A DNA stretch of 64,000 nt. It comes from Toxonevra muliebris. Taxonomy: Eukaryota > Arthropoda > Insecta > Diptera > Pallopteridae. The position numbers and the translations under genes are program-made. Below, one piece after another: positions 45,830 to 58,363 of the stretch; the stretch's first letter is position 1; the number at the start of each line of letters is the position of its first letter. The stretch lies in contig OY829326.1 of the NCBI GenBank assembly GCA_963691655.1, forward strand, positions 114,487,388 to 114,551,387. The letters are read 5' to 3'. Below the pieces are notes generated by a model. The model ran no database searches, was not told where the DNA came from, and saw nothing but the letters and a program-made list of their open reading frames with translations.

Positions 45830-46330
45830 TCTTAATACTAAGAAAATATTGGTTATACAATTAATTTTACCATTAGTCTCTTATGCGGAACTCGTGTACA
45901 GCTAATTGTACTCGTAATCACTTCATAAACTTGATGTTGTGTGCAATAATGCTACTCGCTATGTTTATGGTCTTAGCAAATTTGACCATATCTTGGGCTT
46001 GACATGCGAATTACTGGGTTGAACTATTTCTAACTACCTCAAGGCAAGGAATTGTACATATGTACTTACATAAACTCATTGTGACCAGGACACCTGTATA
46101 CTTATATGACAAATTGTAATTCTGGCATTCTGCTAGAATAAGCTGCCTGGTTTCCGCTTAAATACCTAAACTCATCAAGACTCTTTTTCATTGGCGCCAC
46201 TAGGCTTTGGAACTCACTGCCTAATAACACTGCCCGACAAAAATCAATTTTTTTAAAAATAACAAAGTTCTGTTCGAGATTTTCAAGGGCAACATATTTC
46301 TTGAACATATTAACCCTCTATCGACCCTCG
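45830..46330 (+). pseudogene. LINE reverse transcriptase C-terminal fragment (Jockey/CR1-like)
   Basis: The frame reads LILPLVSYAELVYS, a stop and, after another stop, SLHKLDVVCNNATRYVYGLS then KFDHILGLTCELLG. After a stop it continues TISNYLKARNCTY and, one frame over, LHKLIVTRTPVYLYDKL. The end is FFIGATRLWNSLPNN. NNATRYVYGL-x-KFDH, YLKARN and RLWNSLPNN are characteristic of the C-terminal thumb-like part of Jockey/CR1-group LINE reverse transcriptases that lack RNase H. Several stops and a frameshift are present. The catalytic core is missing upstream, so the copy is truncated. Confidence 0.8.
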
Positions 46331-46334
46331 TAAT

Positions 46335-49185
46335 GGATAAAAAATGTAACTTTTTTGGAAAAGGGCAAAAAAGACCCATATTGGTGAGCAGTAAAGGGTT
46401 AATACGTTGAAAGAAAATATTCTACGAGAAATTCTATTATAAGTTGCTGAACATACAAACAGCTTTGAAACAAAACTAACAAGTTGTCCTATGATTTACT
46501 ATACTTAACCTGTTAGAAATGGGCAAACTTTAGGCCTGCGTAAAAAGAAAATTAGAAACTTTTAAAACGCCGAGACACATATAATTTTTTTTTCTCGATT
46601 TCTATCAGAATCCATTTTCAGAACCTTGGTATTTTTTTGTGTGTTGAACAGTGTAATCTACGTTGTGTCTCTAACAGAGCTAGTTTTAAGCATTTAATCT
46701 TTAGGCAATCTCCGAATCGTTAATTCTATCAACAAAACATATTTTTAAAGAATCAGTTATCATATTATTATTTTTGTATCTACTATTAAGGAATCTGTTG
46801 TTAACTTATGTAAAAAAAATTTAATCTTAAATGCGAACAATAAATAAATAATAATAAATTAGAAAGTGCAAACAAAAAAAGTAAGTTAACTAAAATTCTT
46901 CTTTGAAAATTTGAAGCGTTATTTTATGTTCGTATCACTTGATTCTGGTCTACGTGATGCGACGCCAATTGGTACGTGTAGTCAAGGTGGGAAGACTGTT
47001 TTTTTTTTTTTCAATAAAATGCAGCAGAGAGGTGCATTTGAAATACTTTGAAAATTTCAAAAACACCAGTGTTGAAGGATATTGAGCTTTCCAAATATTT
47101 TAAATAAATTTATAAAACCAAAACAAAGCTTTCACATCCTCTTTTTCGTTTTCTTTCTCTTCCTTTCACTTTTCTGTCTTTTTGTATTCCATTTTTTACC
47201 TCTCTCCCCTCCCTTCTCTGACCGCCTTTTCATCACATTTTTTTTTCTTACCCTTTCCCTACTTGGCAACCTCTACAATAGATTGTTTAAGTTCATTTAT
47301 CAACAGTTATAATGATTTTAATATTTGCTTTATATAAGAACTGCCCTCTAGCGGCAAGTTAGGCTCATTGCACTCTTGCGAACTGTATCTCTTTTCCCCT
47401 CCCCCTTCCTCTTTTTCTTCCTCTTTCGTTTTCTTTTCTTTCTGCTTCCCCTCTTTCTCAACTCTGCCTCTCTTTTTTCTTCTCTGGTCATTTCTATTTT
47501 GGTCTGACCTCCTTTTTTTTCAACTTCAGCAGTTAGCTTCATCAATTTTAGTGGGAGGGTTCTGGAACCTCCACTTAGTTCATAAGTATATTTCTATTTC
47601 GATCTTGCGAGTGATATAGATGATTATAGTGATAATCAAGAACGACAGTCATTTCGTTAGTATTCTAATAAACATTAAGTTCTTAACTTTAATTCTTACT
47701 TCCCAGATTTATGCCAATCAGGAAGATAAGTGATCAGCACTATTTTGATAAGCAATTAATTTCTCAAATAACATAAAGTTTAAGTGCATTTTCTTCTAAA
47801 TTGAACTAACAAATTTCAAATTCTTTGAATTTCACTTTCGACATAGAAGAAATATTACCCAGAATTGTGCAAAACGGCATTGCTTTCGAATTTACATTTT
47901 CCTAATTAGATGCCAAAACTTTACGTGTAATTGCTGAAATTTACAAATCTTATGAACAAAAATATGCTTTTTAATTAGAAAATTATACATTAAAATTACA
48001 ACGAAAATTAAATGAATTGAATGCATAAATTTCAGATCCTAAAGAAAATAGAAAAATTTTACTCAAATAAACAGCGAAAGAAAAATTATTCAACTTGATT
48101 GTGTGCAGCATCACGCAATATTCCTCATTTTCCTCATTTTCCCCATTTTCCCCATTTTCCAAATCAAAAAGCAGCACACGCCCACGCGCCCATATGCCGC
48201 CGCGTCTCGTTTTGCGTAATTTCATGGCAAAGTAACAGTTGTCACGACGAAAGCAGGAAGAAGATGCAGCAGCAACAGCAACGACAAAAGCCAACGATGG
48301 CAACACTAGATCCATATCACGCATACATAAATAGATACAACAGCAATAACGTGACAATATTTTTTTTTTTTTTTTTTTGGTAGGGGGAAAAAAACTTTTG
48401 CCAAAGTAGTTCGACCTAATTCTGCCAATTTATGAGAAATTATTTTAAAGTCATTGAAGATTAAGTTTTTCCATTTAGTAGAAATAAAAGAAACTTATTT
48501 ATTTATAAGTTTGAAAAAAAAAATATTGCAAATTGTTTAAAAATTTAAAAAAAATATTAAATTTCAAGGCGATTGTCGCGCGTTGAAATTTTTAGTCTCA
48601 TCTCAATAATCTATTTGACATTTATATGTTAAAAAAGTGAAATACACCTATTAATATATTTATTTTCCAACAAGATTTAGGTGTTCCTTTTGATTTTGCA
48701 TGCGGCTTAGTTTATAGTTATTTTTTATTTGCTTCTTTTTTTTTTTGTCACACGCGTCTGTTTTGGGGTTTTAGGATATTTGCCAATATTCCAAATCTTT
48801 CTTCTTCCAAATATCTCAAGCATATTTACTTACCTACATATTTTTGGGCTGAAGACGTGACGTCTTTCACGAAAATTTGTTGGTTTTGTTTAAGTAAGTA
48901 AATATACAAATAAAAAAGTAAAAAAAAAAAAACAAATATAAGCAATGAGAAAAATATTTCAATGATGCAAGAGTTGACACACATTTGAAATTATCCCATA
49001 AAAAAATAAAAACAAATAATAAAAAAAAATTGGCCAAAAAACTTATGGAAAAATTCTCTAAATACGTTGAAAAGTTGAACCTTTTTAGACAGTAGAAATC
49101 CTAAAATCTTTTTGGTTCTATTTAGGTTGAGTGCCTATTCCATTTCAGTACCCTTGATTAATATAAATTGACAAACATCACAGCA
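46335..49185. other. Spacer with pyrimidine-rich tracts and a short tandem repeat
   Basis: No domain is recognisable. Strong C/T-rich tracts run at 47128-47260 and 47385-47525. At 48119-48160 TTCCTCAT/TTCCCCAT units of about 9-10 bp repeat four to five times. A less AT-rich patch with CAGCAG words lies at 48165-48300. A T run is at 48360-48379. None defines an exon. Confidence 0.45.
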
Positions 49186-49189
49186 TCGG

Positions 49190-49345
49190 ATCAGTTGCAA
49201 AATCGAAAATCAACTATCTTATTAAAACTGGGACTGAGACAAGGTTGCATGCCAGGACCGGATTAGAGCGAATTCGGATTATTTTTCTTGATTTCTGTTA
49301 ATAGCCGGACTAATAACACTATGCGACAAAATGAAGGTTGCTTTT
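49190..49345 (+). pseudogene. Possible RTE reverse transcriptase scrap
   Basis: One frame reads STILLKLGLRQGC-like sequence; the in-frame form is IKTGLRQGCMPGP near 49225-49262, resembling the TG-x-RQGC-x-LSP motif before the catalytic block of LINE reverse transcriptases. It is followed by FFLISVNSRTNNTMRQ. Only about 50 codons are recognisable and the match is modest. Confidence 0.4.
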
Positions 49346-49749
49346 TATGAATCCAAATCTCTCAACGGTTTTCAATAGCACTAGGCCTACTTAATAATAC
49401 TGCCAAGGCGTTTTACTACTTTAGGTCAAATAATAATGAAAACCCTCCTCCAAAAAATCAACTTAAACCGGTAAATTTTGCCCCAAAAGTGTAAAATTAT
49501 GAAATATTGAGTATAACATAAATACAATGACTCACAAAATTTATCAAAAACCATGCAGGGCCTTTAGATATTATTTAATTTAAAAATTTGTTTCTTTTGT
49601 GCTCGTCTAGACGAGTAAAAACTTTTCTGCGTTGTTACTTTTTGATTTGACCCCATTCTTATCTATTTACATATTTGTTTGTTTCGGATGCAAAGTGAAA
49701 TTTAAGTAATCTACATTTGGACTACAAAAAATCTTAAATTTTAGACTCA

Positions 49750-50400
49750 GGTAGGAGGTAGATGTTTTACTTTTGGGGAACTTGATGATTCGGTCTAGTT
49801 TTTCATTTGCTTTTAGGTTTGATCTTATGGACTGGTTTGAGTCATATTTTACGTCTGATTTTTGGTTCGCTATTTTCTGCTTATATTTGATCTGAATTTT
49901 GAGTCTTATTTTTGGTCTGCACTTTCATCAGGGTTTGAATATTGGCCCATCTTTGGTTAGACGTTTGATCTCAATTTCTTGGTCTCAATATCGATCTGAG
50001 CTCTGATTTAAATTTAAACTGAGATTCGACCTGAATTTTATCTGTATTTTGGTTAGATTTTTGATTTGATTTTCGGTTAGATTTGATTTGATCTGAATTT
50101 TTTGGTTCCAATAACAATCTAAACTTTGGTTAAAATTTAGGTCAGAATTTTGGTCCGATTTTGCTTTCGAATTTTGGTCCCAATATCGGCCTGAGTTTCT
50201 GTCCGATTTTCGCTTTGAATTTAGTCGAACTTTGATCCAAGTTTGCTTTGTCGGATCAGACTGATTTTTTTATCTGAATTCGGTTTAATTTTCGATCTGA
50301 CTTTCGGTCAGATTGCTGCTCTCCATTTGGTCTGATATTTTGTTTAATTTTTGGTACATTTTTTGTTGGCCTGAGATCTTAACCTTCTAGTAGGCTAATT
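49750..50400 (-). repeat. Phrase array, reverse orientation (first block)
   Basis: Words such as TTTTGGTCTGAATTTT, TTTGATCTGAATTTT and TTTTGGTCCGATTTT fill this block irregularly. They are the reverse complement of the phrase in the elements at 8206 and 27628. No CAG end with G run is visible at either side. Confidence 0.65.
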
Positions 50401-50879
50401 TTTTTCAGCAATAAAAAATATGAGGATTGGTTGATTTTTATGTTTAAAACCCTGAAATGAAGCCGAAAATCGAATTGGGGTCTTTATTGTTGCTCGAGGT
50501 GAGAAAAAGCATGTAGTCCCTATAAATAGAAAAGTAAAAAAATAGTATGCATTCAAATTGCATAAATGTAAAATATAATCCATTCCCTACTTCATAATAC
50601 TTAATCAACTCCAACAAACAACTATAAATGTTTTTTATTAATAATTAAAATTATAGTAAATAATTTTAATATCACCCAAAATAATTTTTTTTGGTTAATT
50701 ACTCGAAATCTGTTCTTCAACTGGCGGTAAAATCAAAAGGAAACAACGCACAGAGTACTGAAGCTACGCAACGTGTAGCTCGTATCGACTGAGCGGTATG
50801 AATACACATACAAAAATTTTAAACGTATTTAAAATTATATCAAGTGATTGCCCGTCTGGAGACGGTCGTGCCTACTAGA

Positions 50880-51005
50880 GGGTTAACGATATATGTATAT
50901 CGCTAACATTAACGCAATTAATAATATTTTCAATATCGTTTCGATTATCGTTAACATTTCGAGAATGATACATTTAACGATATCTACCGTTAATGACTTC
51001 ATTTA
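50880..51005. repeat. Cluster of TAACGAT words
   Basis: TTAACGATA, TATCGCTAACA, ATCGTTAACA and TTTAACGATA recur within about 120 bp, resembling the subterminal repeats of the hAT-type elements here. No partner end was found. Confidence 0.35.
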
Positions 51006-51089
51006 TAAAGCCTGAATTATGAGACTAGAACAGCGCTGCAAGCTACCACTGTTTTATTATAATCCACTCAATATAAAGGAGTGCGTTCT

Positions 51090-51228
51090 AAAATATTGGC
51101 CTGAATTTTAATTTTGGTTTTATTTTGGATCTAATCTAAATTTTATTCGATTATTGATCTGAATTTTTTTCGGATTTTTACTATGATCTGAATATGATTT
51201 AATTTTGGAATGAATTTGTTTTAATATT
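51090..51228 (-). repeat. Phrase array, reverse orientation (second block)
   Basis: The block of TTGGTTTTATTTTGGATCTAA and GATCTGAATTTTT-like words continues the array of 49750-50400 after a gap. It is then cut by the MITE at 51229-52137 and resumes at 52140. Confidence 0.55.
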
Positions 51229-52137
51229 ACACTAAAAAAAAAGTATATGAAACAGCTGTAAAAATAACATTTTTTGTTTACAATATTCAGCCAACATTAA
51301 AAAATATCAAAATTGACATTATAAAATGTAATTATAACATTACTGAAAAATGTATAAATAATACGAAAACAATACAATTTTAACATTAAAAATGTAAAAG
51401 AAATACATTATTTTAATGTAATATTGATATGACAATAATGTTGAATTGACATGACATCAATGTATAACTGATATTGCAAAATGTAAATTTGATATAAATT
51501 TAACGTAGAATTGAAAACTTAAAATGGACAATAAAACACAATAAAGAAGTTTTTCGTATTTTATATAATTTTATTTCAGTAATAATAATTATAAATAATA
51601 ATATATAAACGTAAATAATTCCGAAAAAGTAAAATTTTGAAAGCATTTTAGTTTATTTTATTCTTTTTCATTATTGTTTGAACACTTTTTCACAAATTTT
51701 TTTTTCACAATTTTTTTTTCATCCTGTTTTTATTTAAACTATTACTTTCACCCGACGAAACGCAAAACGATTTCACAATTAAAAAGTGTTGTCAGTTTAA
51801 ATTTTTATGTTATACTTATTCAAAAAGTATTATCAGTCTTAATTTTCAATACTATACTAGCCTGTTTACATTTTGAATGTTAAATTTACACAGAATAATA
51901 TCAATTTTACATGAAAAACGTTTTAAGTAATGAGAACATTTTTAATGTGTTTTTAACATAATTGGACATTACAATGTAAAACAAATTATTATCAATATGA
52001 TAGTTTTAATGTTAATAGAACACTAAACAGATCAATCTGATATTTTTTTGCAGTATTTTTTTTTTGTTTTTACATTGAAAATAACATCTTTCAATAAAAA
52101 ATAACATAACAATTTTACATTGCACTTTTTTGAGCGT
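51229..52137. mobile_element. 909-bp element with AATGTTA/TAACATT words, inside the phrase array
   Basis: The left end ACACTAAAAAAAAAGTATAT pairs loosely with the right end (reverse complement ACGCTCAAAAAAGTGCAATG). Near both ends the words AATGTAAAA, TAACATT and AATGTTA recur (about 51260-51500 and 51880-52120). The phrase array lies on both sides, showing that this is an insertion. No TSD or coding content is visible. Confidence 0.55.
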
Positions 52138-52139
52138 AG

Positions 52140-52520
52140 GGTTAGGGTTTTTTGTTAACTTTTATCTGAGTTCTAGCCCGTCTTTTCGTCTGAATATTAG
52201 AGTTTTAATCTTTGGACTTTTTTTCTGAATTTAGTCAGGTTTTTGGTTCTATCTTTTTCTGAATATCGTTCAAAGTTTTTATCTGAATATCAAGCCTGTA
52301 TTTTGGACTAAGTTTTAGTTTGAGTTTTAGTTGGAATTTTGATTCAACTTGATTTCTTGGTGTCTATGTCGATCTGAGCTTTGATTTAAAAATGGTTTGA
52401 TTTTTGGTCTGACTTTTGATCAGAATTTATACTATTTTTTTTAACTGACATTCGGCCTGACTTTTGGGCTGAATTTTTTTTAGTAATTGACCTGACCACA
52501 ATGCTACTTGTGGATATATG
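52140..52520 (-). repeat. Phrase array, reverse orientation (third block)
   Basis: Words such as TTTGATTTTTGGTCTGACTT, TTTTATCTGAATATC and GGCCTGACTTTTGG continue the irregular array. It fades near 52500 at CTGACCACAATGCTACTTG. Confidence 0.55.
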
Positions 52521-53404
52521 GGTAGATTACATACTTCTTTCAGGCAATTCCTAGGCTATGCAGACTGTCCTGACCCTATGTTCGATGTTGATTTTTCAAC
52601 TGAGCATAGTATCAAAGATACCCACTAAGTATTTGGCGTTCTTTGATTAAGTATGGAGATGATTCAGTTATTTACAATCTCCTTTTTACCACAGTATACA
52701 GTATGCCAGATAGTAGAAAGTAATCTGAAATATTCTCAGGTCTTCTGAGATTTGACAATTATGACATGTATTCGCTCAATAAATTTTGACAAATAATTTT
52801 GTTTATGAGAGAAAACTCTCTTAACCCATTTTCGTTAGCTGTACACAAATAAATAAATAAAATAAAAATATGAAAAAACAATAAACCTTTCGTTTGTTGT
52901 TTGTTTTTTCTAAAATAAAAGCTCTCAAAATATTTTGTAGAGTGTGATTCTATAAAATATTTATATAAGCAAAATACAATACTTTTACAATTATCTTCTT
53001 CAAAAATGTCCTCTTTATATTCTAAATAGTTTTACCGATTTCAAAAGAATTTTATTTAAATTTCAGAGAAGTAGATTTCTTACTTGAATGGCATACATAA
53101 CAAAAAAAAACTTTAAATTTTGGGTTAAATCTTTAGTTCATATTATGCACATGGTTGTTACAAAGATTCGAAATACATTCGAAAATCTCGTTTATCAATG
53201 TCTAAAAATTTTTCTGGAGTTTCAAATTTTTCTATTTTATTTACATATTGTGCTGGTACCAATGGGTTAATACTTTTTTATATTTACTTCTGAAATATCA
53301 AATGTTTTGGGAGAAGTAGAGAATAATTTTCAAATTTGGCAGACGTCAGTGAACAGAAAAGAAGGCGTCACTTCTATTTATATCACTTTTTTTATTTCAC
53401 TATG
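52521..53404. other. AT-rich spacer, no gene seen
   Basis: I see no domain, TIR pair or RNA gene. Confidence 0.45.
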
Positions 53405-53412
53405 CTTTATAC

Positions 53413-54590
53413 CAGTGGTTCTCAAGTGGTAGGGCGCGCCCACCTAGGGGGGCGTAGACTGATTTAAAGGGAGGCGCGGAGATATTTCAATAAACAAATA
53501 TTTGAATACCATAACCATAATATTTTGCATTTAACAAAATAATTTATTTTTTCTTTCATATTATATGTTAAAACCTACAATATGCACCTTTTAGTTTCAC
53601 ATTTTCCATTTCTGATTTTATCGGTGCGAATCCGCAACGTAAGAAATTACAACAATGCAACCCATTATTTCATGAGCGTGCACACACATCTGCAACTTTA
53701 ACGCATCGTTTTTTTCGAACATTCAGAGTTCCCCTCTTTTGTCATCCGGAAAACGCAAAACTGCTGTGTTTTCATACCGACAGGTAACAAAATAAAGAAC
53801 AAGAGGAAGTGAAATGAAAAAAGTGAACAGAAAGAAACAAATTCAGAAAAGTTTGATATTAATTTGTATATTAATACTTTTATTCTAATATTTATATTTA
53901 ACTTAATAGTTAATTGAACTGACAGAAATCTCAACTAAAAATCTCTTGTATGTGGCAGAAAGAAATGAAAGTCAGCTGTTGCGATTTCAATGCGAAGAAA
54001 TCGCAACAGTGAGTGCCCCTTTGCGTTTTCGAAATTCGCTGCAGAGACGCGTCGAAAATGGTCCGAATTCGTATTGATAATAGCTTTAAACTGCAAAAAT
54101 ATGACAAATTGTTAAAAAAAAAGAATGTAAAATGCCATTTTCAAAGAACTTTAGTTCAAATAAATTTTAACAGTGTTTTTTGTTTTTGCCTTTGGTTAAT
54201 TTCTCGACTATTTTTTACTATGAAAAACTTTAACATTAGGAATCACTTAAGATAATGCATGATTGACTCTATTTATTAATTATTTGGTTAATTTAAGCTA
54301 GCGAATTTCCAACTAAAACGTCACTAAAACTTCACCATCCTAGTTTTCCTCACGAGGAATAATTCAACTACTAAATAAATTTACTAGCATAGTTTATTTT
54401 TGACGCAAACTAACCCGAGCCTCATCCAAACAACGGAAGAACCAGAATTTTATCAAGGCGGGTAAAATTTAATTTAAAAAATAGTAAACGAGCATAAAAA
54501 ATTGTTGTGTGAAAATCAAAGTAGGGGAGGCGCAGGCTTGCCACGAATTCGAAAAGGAGGGCGTAGGATAAGAGCAGTTGAGAACCTCTG
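53413..54590. mobile_element. hAT-type element with CAGTGGTTCTCAA ends
   Basis: The left end CAGTGGTTCTCAAGTGGTAG and the right end (reverse complement CAGAGGTTCTCAACTGCTCT) share CAG-GGTTCTCAA. Flanks CTTTATAC (53405-53412) and CTTTTTAC (54591-54598) match at 7 of 8. Just inside both ends are GGCG-rich words (GGGGGGCGTAG, GAGGCGCGG; GGAGGCGCAGG, GAGGGCGTAGG). The CAGTGGTTCTCAA start is a familiar hAT-type end in animals. No transposase frame is readable. Confidence 0.85.
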
Positions 54591-54598
54591 CTTTTTAC

Positions 54599-56128
54599 CT
54601 AGCTTTGTCCGAGCAAGAGATTTCTCCTTAAATTATCCTCAAATGTAATCACTTTTAACTGCACAAACTTATTGGAATTCAATACCAAAAAGAATTTCGG
54701 TATCAATATCTTCAGTAAGAGCAGATTCAATAGCTTCTGTCTTTACATAATTGAAAACACTTTTTAAGTCTAAGAAGGCGGGTAGTGAGTGTTTTTCAGC
54801 TGTTGGGGTTAAATGCTTTTCCTCAATAAACTTTCTAAGGTAAATGTCTAGGACACGTTTTAGTGAGTTGACATACATCAGTTTTTTTTTTATTACCTTA
54901 TCCCAACAGACCCTCCTAAACCATCAATAAACTCTCGTTTCTTTTATAAGAATCAGCTGTGATATTAATATTCTAATTCATTTGCTATAACAATTTGGGA
55001 ATTTCCACTTAAACTTTTTTTTAAATTTATATTTGAATGATAACTAGGCTTTATGCATAGAACTTTTTTGCTAAGCAAATAAAAAACTTTATTTACCTTA
55101 CGAGAATAAAAATATTTAACACATAAAAATATATATAGGAAAATATTATAAATATTTAATTTATTTTAGTGTTGAATGAATAAAAATTTCGTTTTCATTT
55201 TTTATTGTTTCTATTGTACCCACAAAATTTTGTATTTATTTATTTATTTTTTTTTTATTTTTAGTGTTTGGTTAATATTCGATCGAGTCATGTTTTCATG
55301 CTTTACACGTGCGTACAAAATTAAATAATTCTTCACTGTCTTTTTTTTAAGCCCACGCTCAGCAAATTCTTCGCCAAATTGTTCAGTTTTCAGTGCATAT
55401 ATGTACATACAAATATTTTCTTTTCATTTATTTATTTATAAAAATAAATTTAAATTTTTTTAGTTATTTCAACATACGCTGAAACTGTTTAATTCTTTTG
55501 CTTCTCATTAGTGCGTATTTTTCTGTTTCCGAAACAGAAACTAAAAAACTAACGAAACTATAAAGAAAATAATATTAGTACATATAGTTAGACGAATTCT
55601 TCATTTTAAAAATAATTGAAAATTATATGCTTTAGATTTCCCATTTTTGGTGATTTTAGTGAAAGCATGCATTGTTTTTTCTAATAAATGGGAATAGGAT
55701 TTAATCAACTTCCAATTTTTGCGTTTTGACATTTATTTTTCTTTGAAATTTATTTTTATATATTTTACCTATACAACTATGTACTAATTTTATTTCGTGG
55801 AGTGTATTTCTTCAAATTTTTATATGTGATCTGCTGTCTCATGATATACCTACCATTTGTGATTTTAATAGTAGACAATTTGCTGATCATTGTTATAATT
55901 TTGTATCTTCGATTGCTTTTTCTGCTGCTTCGATTTAATATGATCTTTTTACTTCTTGTACTCATTTCGTATTCTGTCGCTGTTTCTAAGCATCCAATTC
56001 AACATAATAAAAACTACAGCATTATATAGAAATTCATAAAGATGAAAATATCGATTTCATTTGATGAAAAAATGCTTAAGTGAGTGTGCATTTAGATTTA
56101 TTTATACTATATATATTTAGATATCATA
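54599..56128. other. AT-rich spacer, no gene seen
   Basis: No element or gene can be supported. A frame at 54669-54878 on the minus strand (ending ALTEDIDTEILFGIEFQ) includes SLPAFLDLKSVFNYVKTEAI, vaguely like a reverse transcriptase A-block (AFLDL-x-x-AFD), and could be a LINE scrap. Confidence 0.4.
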
Positions 56129-56130
56129 TA

Positions 56131-56878
56131 CAGTATGTAACAAAATTTAGAAAATGAAGGGGTATTTTTGAGACATGAAAAATAGCCCAAAAATGGCGTC
56201 AAAGTAAAAAGTATCAGTACAGTAAAGTTTTTTCAGATCCAGATGAACAAAAGTGGAAACAAGTTTTTGAAATCAGATAACTCCTTCCGGGTCCAAAAAG
56301 GTCTTGAAAATACCGAAATTTCGACAATAAATTAAGATTTTTCCAAATTTTTTGACCAATAATTTTTTCAAATTTCATAGCTCTTTTATATCTCATTGAC
56401 TGTACAAACATAATGCAAAAAGTTTTTGAAATTGGATAATATTTATTGGTGCAACACGATGTACAAAGCTGAAAAGTTTTCAAAAATTCAGCAAAAATTG
56501 TATGAAAAGTAAAAATTATGGTCGAAACTTTTGAACTTTGAACCTTTTGCTGCACCAATAAATATTATCCGATTTCAAAAATTCTTTTTGCATTATTGTT
56601 GTACACTTAAGGAGAAAAAAAAGAGCTGTAAAATTTGGAAAAAAAATTATGGTCAAAAAATTTGGAAAAATCATAATTTTTGTCAAAATTTCGGTATTTT
56701 CTAGACCTTTTAGGACCCCGAAGGAGTTATCAGATTTAAAAAATTTACTTCCACTTTTGTTCATCTGGATCTGAAAAAACTTTACTTTACTGATACTTTT
56801 TACTTTGATGCCATTTTTGGCTTTTTTTCATGTCCCGAAAATGTCCCTCCCTATTTTGCTCAATTTTGTTACATACTG
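56131..56878. mobile_element. 748-bp foldback MITE with TA TSD
   Basis: The ends CAGTATGTAACAAAATT and (reverse complement) CAGTATGTAACAAAATT are identical and flanked by TA (56129-56130 and 56879-56880). Homology between arms extends inward for almost the whole element: GATCCAGATGAACAAAAGTG on the left mirrors CACTTTTGTTCATCTGGATC on the right, and TTGGATAATATTTATTGGTG mirrors CACCAATAAATATTATCC. The centre is near 56505. It has no coding content. Confidence 0.88.
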
Positions 56879-56880
56879 TA

Positions 56881-58320
56881 TATGGCAAAAACCGCATTTT
56901 TACGATGAGTTTGTAATTTTTCTAGCATTTATTGCTTTTTTATTATAACTCATATATTCATCAATAGTGTTATTAAAACTATTATATTCAAAATATAAAT
57001 TAATTATGAACATTTTATTTTAATTAAACGAATAGGTAAAAATATAAAATTAAATTTAAAAAAAAATAGAAAGTAATTGCTCATTGACCATTGAGCAAAT
57101 GACGTTATTAATAACACTAAAATACCTAGAATGACTTTATCGAATGCTCAACTTGTACTTGACAGGTGTAGTAACGGTGTCCACATCATAATTTAAATTA
57201 TTTATAGAAAACAAAGCTCAATACTTAAATACTTGACAACTGCTACTAATTTTAATTTATGTGTAAAAATATTTCTTTATAGGCATGATAGTGTTAAATG
57301 CAATTATTTTAATGCTAATAATTAATTTTATTGAATACTAGATAATCATAATTCTGAGAAATGATTGAATTTTAATCAAAAGGTTATGATGTTTAAGGTT
57401 TTTTTTTAATTTTTAAATCTATTAATAATGAGATATGCAGGCGAACACCTACAACTAAGAGGTCAAGTGCACATTCATTTTATATTTTCATTTGTAATGC
57501 AAAATCCCACGATAGTTTTTCTAGATAGCAAAATACTTAAAAAAAATTTAATAAAATCTGACAAGCACTACACTATCTGGTTTTGAAGAAACTATATAAC
57601 AACAAGTTAGATGCAGATTAAATCAAACTCGGACAATAAACACGTCCACCTTACTATACAAAATGTTACGGTATTTTAACCGAAGCCGTGTAGAGGATTT
57701 TAACCTGAAATTTTCCGATTTCTTGAAACTAGGATAGTGTAAAAAAATACGGACGGGTTCAAACTCGATGACAGAGTTGGTAGTAGTGAACATCGCGTTT
57801 TTTTAGGCTTCCTCATCACTGTAGCCTTTTTAAGGATATTATTATAGCTATAACAGAATCGTTGTTTTGCTTAAACCTTAAATACTCAGTGGTCATTACA
57901 GTGACTAACCACTTCAGCGTCTGCCAGTGCCGCCAATTTACGTTCGCCATTTAAAATCAATATCTGGTTTTACTGACAAAAGATTTATTTATCAATACGT
58001 ACAAATAAGGATGGAAAAATGACAATTGTCTTATAGTTACAGTTATTACCACGTTTACCGCTATGTTCTTTGCTATCAAACTTGAGTTGTTTTCGTACAC
58101 GTCGTTGAGTTCAGATCGGTGATAATACAATAAAAATGTTTCATTTTCTGGTCGTCCAGACGCAATGTAAACTTTCATTTACAAAATTTAATTAAAAGAA
58201 TATTGATTTGAGATTTTTATTTATAATGATTCTCTGTTTTTAACGTACAGTTCTTCAAGTTAAATATTTTTGAAAATGTCAATTGTCAATGGATTTTCAA
58301 TTTTAAATATCAAGTGCTTC
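56881..58320. other. AT-rich spacer, no gene seen
   Basis: The frame at 57957-58178 on the minus strand (starting MKVYIASGRPENETFLLYY) is open for 73 codons but I do not recognise it. No other support for a gene is visible. Confidence 0.35.
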
Positions 58321-58329
58321 ATTCTTTTT

Positions 58330-58363
58330 TAAAAGGCAGAACAACGTTTGCCGGGTCAGCTAG
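58330..58363 (+). mobile_element. Helitron-like 3' end
   Basis: The sequence ACAACGTTTGCCGGGTCAGC is followed by TAG and then T. Helitrons end in CTRR, usually after a short hairpin, and insert before T. The phrase GTTTGCCGGGTCAGCTAGT is familiar from insect Helitrons as I recall them. The left end was not found. Confidence 0.5.

Noticed and set aside
47345..47620. Open frames in the pyrimidine-rich tract (serine/phenylalanine-rich, or lysine/arginine/glutamate-rich on the other strand)
   Set aside because: The composition follows directly from the C/T tract; there is no domain, start context or splice support.
57957..58178. Minus-strand open frame MKVYIASGRPENETF as a Helitron helicase end
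   Set aside because: The resemblance to the helicase LYVA-x-SR motif is weak and the strand does not match the nearby Helitron-like 3' end.
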